From Rhizobium leguminosarum (lineage in GTDB: Bacteria > Pseudomonadota > Alphaproteobacteria > Rhizobiales > Rhizobiaceae): 64,000 bases of DNA. Below the pieces are notes generated by a model. It did not search any database, was not told the origin of the DNA, and saw nothing but the letters and a program-made list of their open reading frames with translations. Made by a program: the position numbers and the translations under genes. Below are positions 47,027-56,713 of this stretch, piece after piece. How positions within the stretch are numbered: position 1 is the stretch's first letter; the number at the start of each line of letters is the position of its first letter. The stretch is from NCBI RefSeq assembly GCF_001679785.1, contig NZ_CP016286.1, positions 2,728,001 to 2,792,000 on the forward strand, read 5' to 3'.

Positions 47027-47072
47027 GATCTCCCCCCTTGTGGGGGAGATGTCCGGCAGGACAGAGGGGGGT
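47027..47072 (-). repeat. Palindromic repeat, family C, right arm of the 46-bp inverted repeat
   Basis: It is identical to the complement of 46879-46924 with no mismatch across 46 bases, and the arms are separated by 102 bases of unique sequence. The exact identity suggests recent insertion or gene conversion. Confidence 0.85.
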
Positions 47073-47104
47073 GATACACCCACCAACCCATCGGCCACCC
47101 ACCG

Positions 47105-47920
47105 ATGACCGACATCCGCCGCTTCCTTGCCGCCCACCCGGACTGCATCCTCGTCGACATCACCGGCACGCAGGGCTCGACCCCGCGTGAGGCCGGCACA
47201 TTCATGCTCGTCTCGGCTGAGGCCCTGTGGGGTACGATCGGCGGCGGGCAGTTCGAATTCATAGCGATCGCGAATGCGCGGGACATGTTGGCGGGAACCG
47301 GCGGGATGGCGGAGATGGATATCCCGCTCGGCCCTGACATCGGTCAGTGCTGCGGTGGGCGCACGCAATTGCGGTTTCGCCGGGTGACGCAGGCGGTTGC
47401 CGAAGAAATCGAGGCCAGACTTACCGGCGAGATCGAGAGTCTGCCGGAGGTCTATCTCTTTGGTGCCGGCCATGTCGGCCGGGCGCTGGCAAAGGCTCTT
47501 GCGCCGCTGCCGCTGTCGGTGACCGTCGTCGAGACGCGGCAGGAAGAGCTTGCCAACCTGCCTGCCGAGACGAAGACGCGGCTCATGCCGATGCCGGAAG
47601 CATTGGTGAAGGATATTCCGGCCGGCGGTGTGGTCGTCATCCTGACGCACAATCATGCGCTGGATTTCCTCATCGCCCGTGAAGCGCTGGAAAGAACGGA
47701 TCTCGCCTACGCCGGCATGATCGGCTCGGTGACCAAGCGCGCCACCTTCGCCAGTTGGCTTTCCCGCGAAGGCGGCGGCGAGCGCGGCTGGATGGAACGG
47801 CTGACGCTGCCGATCGGCGGCGCGGCGGTCAGGGACAAGCGCCCTGAAGTGATCGCCGCCATGACCGCTGCGGAGATCCTGACGGCGCTTGGCGCCTACC
47901 GCATGCGCTCGTCTTCGTAA
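47105..47920 (+). CDS. xdhC: Xanthine dehydrogenase accessory protein XdhC
   Basis: The 271-residue protein has the XdhC/CoxI N-terminal region (DITGTQGSTPREAGTFMLVS, GTIGGGQFEF, LGPDIGQCCGGR) and a C-terminal NAD(P)-binding domain (YLFGAGHVGRALAKALAPLPL). XdhC binds and delivers sulfurated molybdenum cofactor to XdhB. It follows xdhB after 293 bases of repeat-rich sequence, so it may depend on read-through or its own promoter. Confidence 0.92.
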   Translation: MTDIRRFLAAHPDCILVDITGTQGSTPREAGTFMLVSAEALWGTIGGGQFEFIAIANARDMLAGTGGMAEMDIPLGPDIGQCCGGRTQLRFRRVTQAVAEEIEARLTGEIESLPEVYLFGAGHVGRALAKALAPLPLSVTVVETRQEELANLPAETKTRLMPMPEALVKDIPAGGVVVILTHNHALDFLIAREALERTDLAYAGMIGSVTKRATFASWLSREGGGERGWMERLTLPIGGAAVRDKRPEVIAAMTAAEILTALGAYRMRSSS

Positions 47921-48087
47921 TAGGGATCGCGCCCGTCGAGGAAACCGAGATCGCGCTTGACGCGATCGGGCGCCGTGTCGAGATCGAGGCTAGGCATGCG
48001 CCAGATCCGCGCCAGCTGGCCGCCGATGCGCCGGAAAATTCCGATGGTCGGCTGCGGCGGGCTCTGTTCGATAACATAGCAATCCAT
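47896..48087 (-). CDS. Small conserved protein, DUF1127-like C-terminus
   Basis: The 63-residue protein starts MDCYVIEQSPPQPTIGIFRR, with a GAGGTGAT ribosome-binding site at good distance. The end (DTAPDRVKRDLGFLDGRDPYYED) resembles the short DUF1127-type motif (R-x-L-x-D-L-G) found in alphaproteobacterial small proteins. Its 3' end overlaps xdhC convergently by 25 bases. It is divergent from the LysR gene. Function is unknown. Confidence 0.65.
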   Translation of the reverse strand: MDCYVIEQSPPQPTIGIFRRIGGQLARIWRMPSLDLDTAPDRVKRDLGFLDGRDPYYEDERMR

Positions 48088-48117
48088 GACATCACCTCGA
48101 TGGTTTGATGGTATGAG

Positions 48118-48145
48118 TTGCAGTTTGCGGCCAAAAGTGCTGCAA
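48118..48145. promoter_or_regulatory. Dyad in the LysR control region
   Basis: TTGCAG and CTGCAA lie 16 bases apart, 43 bases before the LysR ATG and 30 bases from the small divergent gene. The layout suits LysR autoregulation. Confidence 0.35.
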
Positions 48146-48188
48146 TTCCAATCGAACAACCGTCTGCCTGCATCAAGAGAACTTATCC

Positions 48189-49085
48189 ATGAAACTCTCC
48201 AAACAATTCCCGCTGAATGCGTTGCGCGTCTTCGAGGCCGCTGCCCGGCTCGGAAGTTTCACCAAGGCGGGCGACGAACTCGGCATGACGCAGACCGCCG
48301 TCAGCTACCAGATTAAGCTGCTGGAGGAGAATGTCGGCGAGCCGCTCTTCCTGCGCCGTCCCCGCCAGATCGCACTGACAGACACCGGCGAGCGGCTGGC
48401 CCCGAAGGTGACCGAAGCTTTCGCCATGCTGCACGACGCGATGGCGACGGCGCGCGACAGCGTCGAAGGCACACTCGCCATCAGTTCGACCCATACCTTC
48501 GCCTCGAAGTGGCTGGCGCCGCGCCTTGGCTCCTTCCACTTGAAACATCCGGCGATCGCGGTGCGCTTTCAGGCGAGTTCTGACATCATCGACTTCGCCC
48601 GCGAGCAGATCGATGTCGGCATCCGCTGGGGCGACGGCAACTGGCCGGGGCTGGCGCTGCACCGACTGATGGGCCTGGAGTTCACGCCGATGCTGAGCCC
48701 GAAGCTGGCGGAGGCGGCAGGCGGCATCAGAGAGCCGCGCGATCTCCTGGACTTCGATCTCTTCGACGCCGGCGACATCTGGTGGAAACAATGGTTCGAG
48801 GCAGCCGGCGTCACAGAGACGGATCTCGATCGGCGCCCGCGCAACCAGCTCGGCTCTCAGGCGGTCGAAGCCGATGCGGCAATCGCCGGCCATGGCGTCG
48901 CCATCCTTCATCCTGCCTTCTATGCGGCCGAGATCGCGCTCGGCCGGCTCTACCAGCCCTTCGAACTGACCCGCAGCGACGGCAAGGCCTACTGGCTCGT
49001 CTACCCCGAAAACCGTCGTAACGTGCCCAAGATCAAGGCCTTCCGCAACTGGATTCTCGAGGAGATGAAGGCAGCCGGAAATTGA
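48189..49085 (+). CDS. LysR-family regulator, GcvA-like
   Basis: The 298-residue protein has an N-terminal helix-turn-helix (LNALRVFEAAARLGSFTKAGDELGMTQTAVSYQIKLLEENVGEPLFLRR) and a GcvA-type substrate domain (STHTFASKWLAPRLGSFHLKHP, VGIRWGDGNWPG). Placement between xdhC and the puuD-guaD genes makes it a candidate controller of purine catabolism, although GcvA-like factors control many pathways. Confidence 0.88.
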   Translation: MKLSKQFPLNALRVFEAAARLGSFTKAGDELGMTQTAVSYQIKLLEENVGEPLFLRRPRQIALTDTGERLAPKVTEAFAMLHDAMATARDSVEGTLAISSTHTFASKWLAPRLGSFHLKHPAIAVRFQASSDIIDFAREQIDVGIRWGDGNWPGLALHRLMGLEFTPMLSPKLAEAAGGIREPRDLLDFDLFDAGDIWWKQWFEAAGVTETDLDRRPRNQLGSQAVEADAAIAGHGVAILHPAFYAAEIALGRLYQPFELTRSDGKAYWLVYPENRRNVPKIKAFRNWILEEMKAAGN

Positions 49086-49152
49086 TGCATGTCACCTCGG
49101 ACAACGACATGCCGGACCCGGTTCGTGAGCCGGGTCCGGTCCTGGCTCGGCT

Positions 49153-49491
49153 TCAAAATCCCATTTCCGGCGCATAGAAACAGCGCGGCGTATCCTCGTT
49201 CGGGAACAGACAGAGATGATAGTCGTTATCGCCGGATTGCATCGCCTTCGTCATCGGCAGCAGGAAGACATGAGCGTGCGTGACCAGCCGGTGGTCGCCC
49301 GGCATCAGCGTCACACGATATCCGCCTGGCGTCACCGCCACGCTTTTCGAAGGGATCATTTGGCAATCGCCATTGTGACTGTTGCCGTTGCAACAATAGG
49401 GGTCATAACTCCACCCCGAGGGTGCGTCGTGAGCCATCGCCAACGACGCATACGCAATCATCACACACGTCAGAATGCTGCGCATGGGCAT
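49153..49491 (-). CDS. Small periplasmic protein of unknown function
   Basis: The 112-residue protein has a signal peptide (MPMRSILTCVMIAYASLAMA). The mature part has paired cysteines (DPYCCNGNSHNGDCQ, CLFPNED, CFYAPEMGF), with HDAPSGWSYDPYCC and MIPSKSVAVTPGGYRVTL. Similar short proteins are common in rhizobia, without known role. Disulfide bonds are likely. It is convergent with the LysR gene. Confidence 0.75.
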   Translation of the reverse strand: MPMRSILTCVMIAYASLAMAHDAPSGWSYDPYCCNGNSHNGDCQMIPSKSVAVTPGGYRVTLMPGDHRLVTHAHVFLLPMTKAMQSGDNDYHLCLFPNEDTPRCFYAPEMGF

Positions 49492-49648
49492 CTTCTCCGT
49501 CGATGAATGCGCCGCCGATGATCTAACGGTTCTTATTTTATTCCGGCGGCCTGCAAAATAACTGTAATCGAGTCGTCGTAGTTCAAGGCCTGCTGAATTA
49601 GCAGATCAATCATAAGGCAGAGATAATGCACAGTCTTCTCGGCAGCTT

Positions 49649-50335
49649 TTAGGCACGCGACAGCAGATCGGCGATGCGGCCGCGATCGGCAGCTTCGGCA
49701 AAACCGCTGGAAATCGTCAGCGGAGCACCGAAGATCTCGACGAGCCCGTTGCCGAGGATGAGACCTTCGCCGTCCCGGCATGCGAGAATAGGGGTTACCG
49801 TCGTCTCGCTGTAGCGAAGCAGCGTGGAGAGATAGCCGGGATCATCGTTCAGATGCGGAAAGAACTCGAAGGGTACCAGACCGAGAGCCGCGCCATCCCG
49901 CACCGCATCGGGGGAACTGCCGGAAAAGAGCGCGTCGACGGCGATTGTCGGCGTCATCAAAATCGCCCCGGCACTGGTTCCGACAAGAATGCCGTCATCC
50001 AGTGCTCATGCGCTCAATTTGTCCAGCATGCCGCTGTGCCGCCGCCTTCTCAAGAAATCGCCGGTATGGCCGCCGGAAAGATGGATGGCGTCGCAGGAAA
50101 ACAGCCGGCTGATCTCCTCGCCGCCGGAAAGCGCGTCTAGATCGACGAAGGGATCAAGAGAAAGCCCGTAGTTGAGGTAATACTGCCGTTTCTCATCGAA
50201 AACCGCGCGCTGCGGGTCCGGACCGGAGGCGATATAGCCGATGCGGTTACCGCGCGACAGAATGAGCGCGGCAAGCCGCCGGTCCATCCGCGCGTTTTCG
50301 GCGATGAACTGATCGCTGTAGAGCGCGGTAATCAT
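49649..50335 (-). pseudogene. Peptidase E-like (S51) gene interrupted by one in-frame TGA
   Basis: The frame starts at 50335 (MITALYSDQFIAENARMDRR) and runs 109 codons to TGA at 50006-50008. It then continues in the same frame with ALDDGILVGTSAGAILMTP (Ser nucleophile in GTSAGA) to 49649. Without the stop it would be a 228-residue type-1 glutamine-amidotransferase-like serine peptidase of normal length. The change fits one substitution (CGA or TGG to TGA) or a sequencing error. All other parts look intact. Confidence 0.8.
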
Positions 50336-50461
50336 TCCATTGCTCCTTCGGCCTTGCCACCGTTGCAGAAATCAGTGCGCATGTGCAGTCTTTCAATCTC
50401 CTCTTCCCTCCCCGCCAAAATTTCCGCAATGTCACGAGTCGGAGGAAGATAGGGGAACTCA

Positions 50462-51696
50462 ATGTATGAATATGCCATAGCATGGGAATGGCTCGCCTTT
50501 GCGGCGCGCTGGTTCCATGTCATTACCGCGATCGCCTGGATCGGATCGTCCTTTTATTTCATCGCGCTCGATCTCGGACTGGTGAAACGCCCGCATCTGC
50601 CACCCGGCGCCTATGGCGAGGAATGGCAGGTCCATGGCGGCGGCTTCTATCATATCCAGAAATATCTGGTGGCGCCCGCCCAGATGCCGGAGCACCTGAC
50701 CTGGTTCAAGTACGAGAGCTATTTCACCTGGATATCCGGCTTCCTGATGCTATGCATCGTCTATTACGGCGGCGCCGACCTCTTCCTGATCGATCGCCAC
50801 GTGCTGGATATCAGTCCGACCGTCGCAATCCTGATCTCGCTAGGGTCGCTTGCCCTCGGCTGGCTCGTCTACGATCTGCTCTGCAAGTCGCCGCTTGGGC
50901 GGAACACCTGGGGGCTGATGGCGGTGCTCTATGTCGTGCTCGTCTTCATGGCCTGGGGCTATACGCAGCTCTTCACCGGCCGGGCCGCATTCCTGCATCT
51001 CGGCGCCTTCACCGCGACGATCATGTCGGCCAACGTCTTCATGATCATCATTCCGAACCAGAAGATCGTCGTCGCCGACCTCATCGCCGGACGGGTTCCC
51101 GATCCTAAATACGGGCAGGTCGCCAAGCAGCGTTCGCTACACAATAACTACCTGACGCTGCCCGTCATCTTCTTCATGCTGTCGAACCATTATCCGCTGT
51201 CCTTCGGTACGCAATTCAACTGGGTGATCGCGGCTCTGGTCTTCCTGATGGGCGTCACTATCCGCCACTGGTTCAACACGACGCATGCCAGAAAGGGCCG
51301 GCCGACCTGGACCTGGATCGTCACCATCATTCTCTTCATTCTGATCATGTGGCTTTCGACCGTGCCGAAGCTGCTGACCGGCGAAACCGATGCGGCGGCG
51401 GTCGCGCCCGCCTTCCAGCAATTCGCCGGCGATCCGCATTTCCCCGCCGTCAAGCAACTGGTCTCGACGCGCTGTTCCATGTGCCACGCGGCCGAGCCGG
51501 TCTATGAGGGTATCGTGCGGCCGCCCAATGGCGTGATGCTCGAAAACGACGCGGAAATCGCCGCCCATGCCCGCGAGATCTATATACAGGCGGGCCGCAG
51601 CCATGCCATGCCGCCCGGCAACATCACCGACATCACGCCGGACGAACGCAAGCTGCTGGTCGCCTGGTTCGAGAGCGCAGTCGAAGGCAAGAAACA

Positions 51697-51700
<4 letters not shown>
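50462..51700 (+). CDS. puuD: Urate hydroxylase PuuD (membrane, cytochrome c fused)
   Basis: The 412-residue protein has about eight membrane helices (urate oxidase N domain, WFHVITAIAWIGSSFYFIALD, GGFYHIQKYLVAP) and a C-terminal cytochrome c domain with the haem motif CSMCH and a late Met ligand in HAMPPGN. PuuD oxidises urate to 5-hydroxyisourate and passes electrons to the respiratory chain, unlike soluble uricase. It overlaps guaD by four bases. It uses the product of XdhAB. Confidence 0.93.
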
Positions 51701-53004
<1,304 letters not shown>

Positions 53005-53057
53005 GCGAACTTGCAAAAACCCGCCGATCTTCCCATGGTTCTCTAAGGAGAAAGCCC

Positions 53058-53318
53058 ATGGACCTGACCGTTTCAGTGCCGGACGAACTTGCCAGCTACA
53101 TCAAGAAAAAGATCGATTCCGGCGATTACCACTCTTCGAGCGATGTCGTGAGCGAAGCCCTGCGACTTCTGGAAGAGCGTGACAGTGCAAAAGCCCGCGA
53201 GATTGAACATTTGCGGGATGCATGGCGTGAGGGTGTGAAAAGCGGCGATTTCTCGCCTCTGGATATTGAAGCGGTGAAGGCTGAAGGGCGCCGACGATTT
53301 GCAGCATCTAAAGCTTGA
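53058..53318 (+). CDS. ParD-like antitoxin (CopG/Arc/MetJ)
   Basis: The 86-residue protein begins MDLTVSVPDELASYIKKKIDSGDYHSSSDVVSEALRLLEERD, the ribbon-helix-helix of ParD-type antitoxins. A flexible C-terminal toxin-binding tail follows (ALRLLEERDSAKAREIEHLR...). TAAGGAG lies well placed upstream. It precedes the ParE-like gene by three bases. Confidence 0.9.
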   Translation: MDLTVSVPDELASYIKKKIDSGDYHSSSDVVSEALRLLEERDSAKAREIEHLRDAWREGVKSGDFSPLDIEAVKAEGRRRFAASKA

Positions 53319-53321
53319 TCA

Positions 53322-53621
53322 ATGGCCGATGTCTTCTATTCGAGCCGAGCCCGCTCGGACATGCTGGACCTTTGGTTGTGGGTTGCCGGCAACAGCGGCT
53401 TGGCCATGGCCGATACTATCATCGACCGCATCGAGCAGCGCATTTCTTCTCTGGGTCAGCATCCACAGATGGGTCCCAAGCGCCCGGAAATCGCCGCGGA
53501 TGCCCGTGTGCTCGTGATCGAAAGGCGGCTTGCGCTCTACTCTGTCGACAACGATGACGTCCGCATCGTGCGCATCCTGGATGGGGCGAGCGACCTTCAC
53601 GATATTCCGTGGGAAGAATGA
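53322..53621 (+). CDS. ParE-like toxin
   Basis: The 99-residue RelE/ParE-fold protein reads VFYSSRARSDMLDLWLWVAGNSGLAMADTIIDRIEQRISSLGQHPQMGPKRPEI, then VLVIERRLALYSVDNDDVRIVRILDGA. It matches ParE toxins (usually DNA gyrase inhibitors). It pairs with the antitoxin just before it. Confidence in the toxin fold is high, target is inferred. Confidence 0.9.
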   Translation: MADVFYSSRARSDMLDLWLWVAGNSGLAMADTIIDRIEQRISSLGQHPQMGPKRPEIAADARVLVIERRLALYSVDNDDVRIVRILDGASDLHDIPWEE

Positions 53622-53730
53622 CCTGCTTTCCGGCAATGCCGCCGGGAATAATCACTCGAAATTTCACGTCACGCTCCTGCGAAATTCATGTTATGGCCGA
53701 TGGTCGCATTCAGATGTGAAGGTTCAATTC

Positions 53731-54873
53731 ATGGCCACTCCGCTCACCATCGCCGACCTGAAAAAGCTGGCACAGCGCCGTGTGCCGAAGATGTTTTTCG
53801 ACTATGCGGATTCGGGCGCCTGGACGGAATCGACCTATGCAGCCAACGAGAGCGATTTCAGCCAGATCAAGCTGCGCCAGCGGGTGATGGTCGATATGAC
53901 CGACCGCACGCTGGAAACGACGATGATCGGCCAGAAAGTGTCGATGCCGGTGGCCCTGGCGCCGACCGGACTGACCGGCATGCAGCATGCCGATGGCGAG
54001 ATGCTGGCGGCACGCGCCGCCGAGGAATTCGGCGTTCCCTTCACGCTTTCGACGATGAGCATCTGCTCGATCGAGGACGTCGCGTCAGCGACGACACGCC
54101 CCTTCTGGTTCCAGCTCTACGTGATGAGGGACAAGGATTTTGTCCTCAACCTCATCAACCGCGCCAAGGCGGCCGGATGCTCGGCGCTGGTGCTGACCGC
54201 CGATCTGCAGATCCTCGGCCAGCGGCATAAAGACCTGCGCAACGGCCTGTCGGCGCCGCCGAAATTCACGCCGAAACATGTCTGGCAGATGGCGACCCGG
54301 CCCTTCTGGTGCCTGGACATGCTGCAGACCAAGCGCCGCAACTTCGGCAATATCGTCGGCCATGCGAAAAATGTCACCAATATCGCCTCGCTGGCCTCGT
54401 GGACACATGAGCAGTTCGATCCGCGGCTGTCCTGGGCGGATGTCGCCTGGATCAAGGAACAATGGGGCGGCCCGCTGATCATCAAGGGCATACTCGATCC
54501 GGAGGATGCGAAGGCGGCCGCCGACACCGGCGCCGATGCGATTGTCGTCTCCAATCATGGCGGGCGTCAGCTTGACGGCGCCCCCTCATCGATCAGCATG
54601 CTACCGAAGATCGTCGACGCCGTCGGCGACCGTATCGAGGTCCATCTCGACGGCGGCATCCGCTCCGGCCAGGACGTGCTGAAGGCCGTGGCGCTCGGCG
54701 CCAAGGGCACCTATATTGGCCGCCCCTTCCTCTACGGCCTCGGCGCCATGGGCAAGGAAGGCGTATCGCTGGCGCTCGGCATCATCCGCAAGGAGATGGA
54801 CATCACCATGGCGCTCTGCGGCAAGCGCGACATCAACGACGTGAATTCGTCGATCATCGACGGGCGGCAGTGA
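53731..54873 (+). CDS. lldD: FMN-dependent alpha-hydroxy-acid dehydrogenase, L-lactate dehydrogenase type
   Basis: The 380-residue TIM-barrel flavoenzyme has VPKMFFDYADSGAWTESTYAANESDF, the FMN-binding PVALAPTGLTGMQHADGE, LQILGQRHKDLRNG and the catalytic His/Arg in VVSNHGGRQLDGAPSS. The C-terminus has DGGIRSGQDVLKAVALGAKGTYIGRP. It would oxidise L-lactate to pyruvate, donating electrons to the membrane chain. Other 2-hydroxy acids are possible. ATG 53731 (MATPLTIADL) has AAGG upstream. Confidence 0.9.
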   Translation: MATPLTIADLKKLAQRRVPKMFFDYADSGAWTESTYAANESDFSQIKLRQRVMVDMTDRTLETTMIGQKVSMPVALAPTGLTGMQHADGEMLAARAAEEFGVPFTLSTMSICSIEDVASATTRPFWFQLYVMRDKDFVLNLINRAKAAGCSALVLTADLQILGQRHKDLRNGLSAPPKFTPKHVWQMATRPFWCLDMLQTKRRNFGNIVGHAKNVTNIASLASWTHEQFDPRLSWADVAWIKEQWGGPLIIKGILDPEDAKAAADTGADAIVVSNHGGRQLDGAPSSISMLPKIVDAVGDRIEVHLDGGIRSGQDVLKAVALGAKGTYIGRPFLYGLGAMGKEGVSLALGIIRKEMDITMALCGKRDINDVNSSIIDGRQ

Positions 54874-54940
54874 CCTCCTGCCTGAGAAGCCAGCTTAGAA
54901 GAGTCACGAGCCAGCCATCCAGTAATCGACCGCACGCGAT

Positions 54941-56704
54941 TCAGCATAGCGGCAGGCCGTTGCTTGCATCGAAAAGAAGGATCGCGAAAATCACCAGACA
55001 GATGGCGAGGGCAAAACGCTGCCGCCAGACGATGCGGCGCGACCCGGCAACCCGCCTCTCCAAGCCAGACGGCGTCCTGCCAGGCTTGCGAAGCTGCATC
55101 CTGGACAACAGGTCGTCGACGGCGGCAAGGCCGGCGGCCTCTGTCTCGTGGCTCGACGCAAGGCGAAACAGCAGCGCATCGAAGAGGAGATGGACCGCCA
55201 GCGCAAGGACTATCACGCAGAAAACGAGCATCAAGAGCCAGCCGAGCGATGGAACGAAACCGCGATATCCCACGGCGATCGGGCCGGCAATCAGTGGCAG
55301 CAGCGCTGCCAGCCCGCAGCAGATCGAATTGCGGCCGAGACTTCGCGCAGCCGCCGAGGCCGTGACATTCCACTGCGTCATTGCAAGCCCTCCGTCACGG
55401 CATGAAGGCTCCACGGGCAGATGAACACGCCGCCCTGCCCGTTCGATCCGCCGCACGGCTTCGGATGGATCTTCGCAACGTCTGGTGATGAGCAGCCAAC
55501 GCACGATGACGCAGGCGCTCCGCTGGAAACCGAGCGCACAGCAGACGAGGACCGGTCCCTGCTGGCGCGAGGTCTCGATGAGGTTCGCCGCGGCGAGCGT
55601 CTGGATCTTGTCGAGGGCTGTAAGATCAAGGGTGGGAAAGCTGCACCAGCGCGCGCGCGTCCCGCCCGGGCGCTGAAGTTCGCCGGTCATATCGATCACC
55701 GTGGCAAAACGGTCGGCCTCGTGGCGACGCGGAAAACGACCGAGGTGGACGCCGTCGGTGATCACCACCGATGCCGGCATTCGCCGGGTCCAGAGCCGAA
55801 TATTGATGAGAGCGCCAAGCCGGTAGGGTGCGAGCAGCCAGCGGCTGGCAAGCGTGGCCCGGCCATCGACGCGTTTCTGGAATATCTGCGGGCCGGCGCC
55901 GAAATATCCGAGCGCAACGATCGCCAGCGCAACAGCCGGCCAGAGCAACAGAAGCGCCGCTACCGATAAAGGCGTGCAGAGCGCTCCAAGGCCGAGAAAT
56001 GCGATGGCACCGCACAGATAATAGAAGCCGAGACGGCGCGACTTTGGATCGCCGCTCATCGTAAAATTCGCGAGAGGCGAACCGGCATCGCGCGGAAAAA
56101 GCCAGATGGCAAACAGACCGAGCAGCATGCCGGTCGGTATGTCGATGATGTGATGCTGCCACGTGGTCAGCACGGAGACACCGATCAGGAAGCACCAGAG
56201 GTGCCAGAGAAGCCGCACCTTCCGCGGCAGCCGGCCGCGCAGATGATCCCAGACCACCACCAGGAGTGCGATATGGAGCGACGGCGCTTGATTGAACGGC
56301 TTATCAAAACCACCGAGGACGGCGAACATGAAGCCCGGCAGGCCACTTGTTGCCGGCCGCACGAAGGTCGCTTCGAGCGGAAACGCGATAAAGCAGGCTA
56401 CGGCTACTATCTGGATCGTCAGATAACGCCTCGCCAGCCTATCCACATCGCGCGGCGCCGTGTTGATGAACAGGCAGAGTGCATAGAACAGATTGATCGA
56501 CCAATATGGAATGATGGTCCATCCGAGGAACGGAATGGCGCTTTCCCATACGAAGGCGACGTTCGGCACATGAGCGCGTTGCGATGCCAGCCAATTGGCG
56601 CCGCCATAGCTCAGATAGAAGAACGGCGCCAGGAAGGCGAGCCAGAGCGCTGCCCGCTTCGGGACCAGCGCTGTCTGGGAAAAAGTTGAACGTGCCTTCT
56701 CCAC
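54941..56704 (-). CDS. PAP2/dual-specificity phosphatase membrane protein, YnbD-like with C-terminal extension
   Basis: The 587-residue protein has three parts. Residues about 1-250 form a multi-helix PAP2-type phosphatase (PSLHIALLVVVWDH, then TTWQHHIIDIPTG, with the paired His and Asp). Residues about 300-430 form a dual-specificity/tyrosine phosphatase domain with the CX5R loop CCALGFQRSA. The last 140 residues hold three more hydrophobic segments. E. coli YnbD has the first two parts in about 430 residues. It would act on a phospholipid or its head-group phosphate. The next gene upstream is the hydrolase/methyltransferase (9-base gap). Confidence 0.82.
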   Translation of the reverse strand: MEKARSTFSQTALVPKRAALWLAFLAPFFYLSYGGANWLASQRAHVPNVAFVWESAIPFLGWTIIPYWSINLFYALCLFINTAPRDVDRLARRYLTIQIVAVACFIAFPLEATFVRPATSGLPGFMFAVLGGFDKPFNQAPSLHIALLVVVWDHLRGRLPRKVRLLWHLWCFLIGVSVLTTWQHHIIDIPTGMLLGLFAIWLFPRDAGSPLANFTMSGDPKSRRLGFYYLCGAIAFLGLGALCTPLSVAALLLLWPAVALAIVALGYFGAGPQIFQKRVDGRATLASRWLLAPYRLGALINIRLWTRRMPASVVITDGVHLGRFPRRHEADRFATVIDMTGELQRPGGTRARWCSFPTLDLTALDKIQTLAAANLIETSRQQGPVLVCCALGFQRSACVIVRWLLITRRCEDPSEAVRRIERAGRRVHLPVEPSCRDGGLAMTQWNVTASAAARSLGRNSICCGLAALLPLIAGPIAVGYRGFVPSLGWLLMLVFCVIVLALAVHLLFDALLFRLASSHETEAAGLAAVDDLLSRMQLRKPGRTPSGLERRVAGSRRIVWRQRFALAICLVIFAILLFDASNGLPLC

Positions 56705-56713
56705 GCTTTGCCC

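Noticed and set aside
50332..50478. Small minus-strand frame between puuD and the peptidase E-like gene
   Set aside because: It overlaps the puuD start, has no recognisable domain and is best explained as control region, though its end touches the peptidase start.
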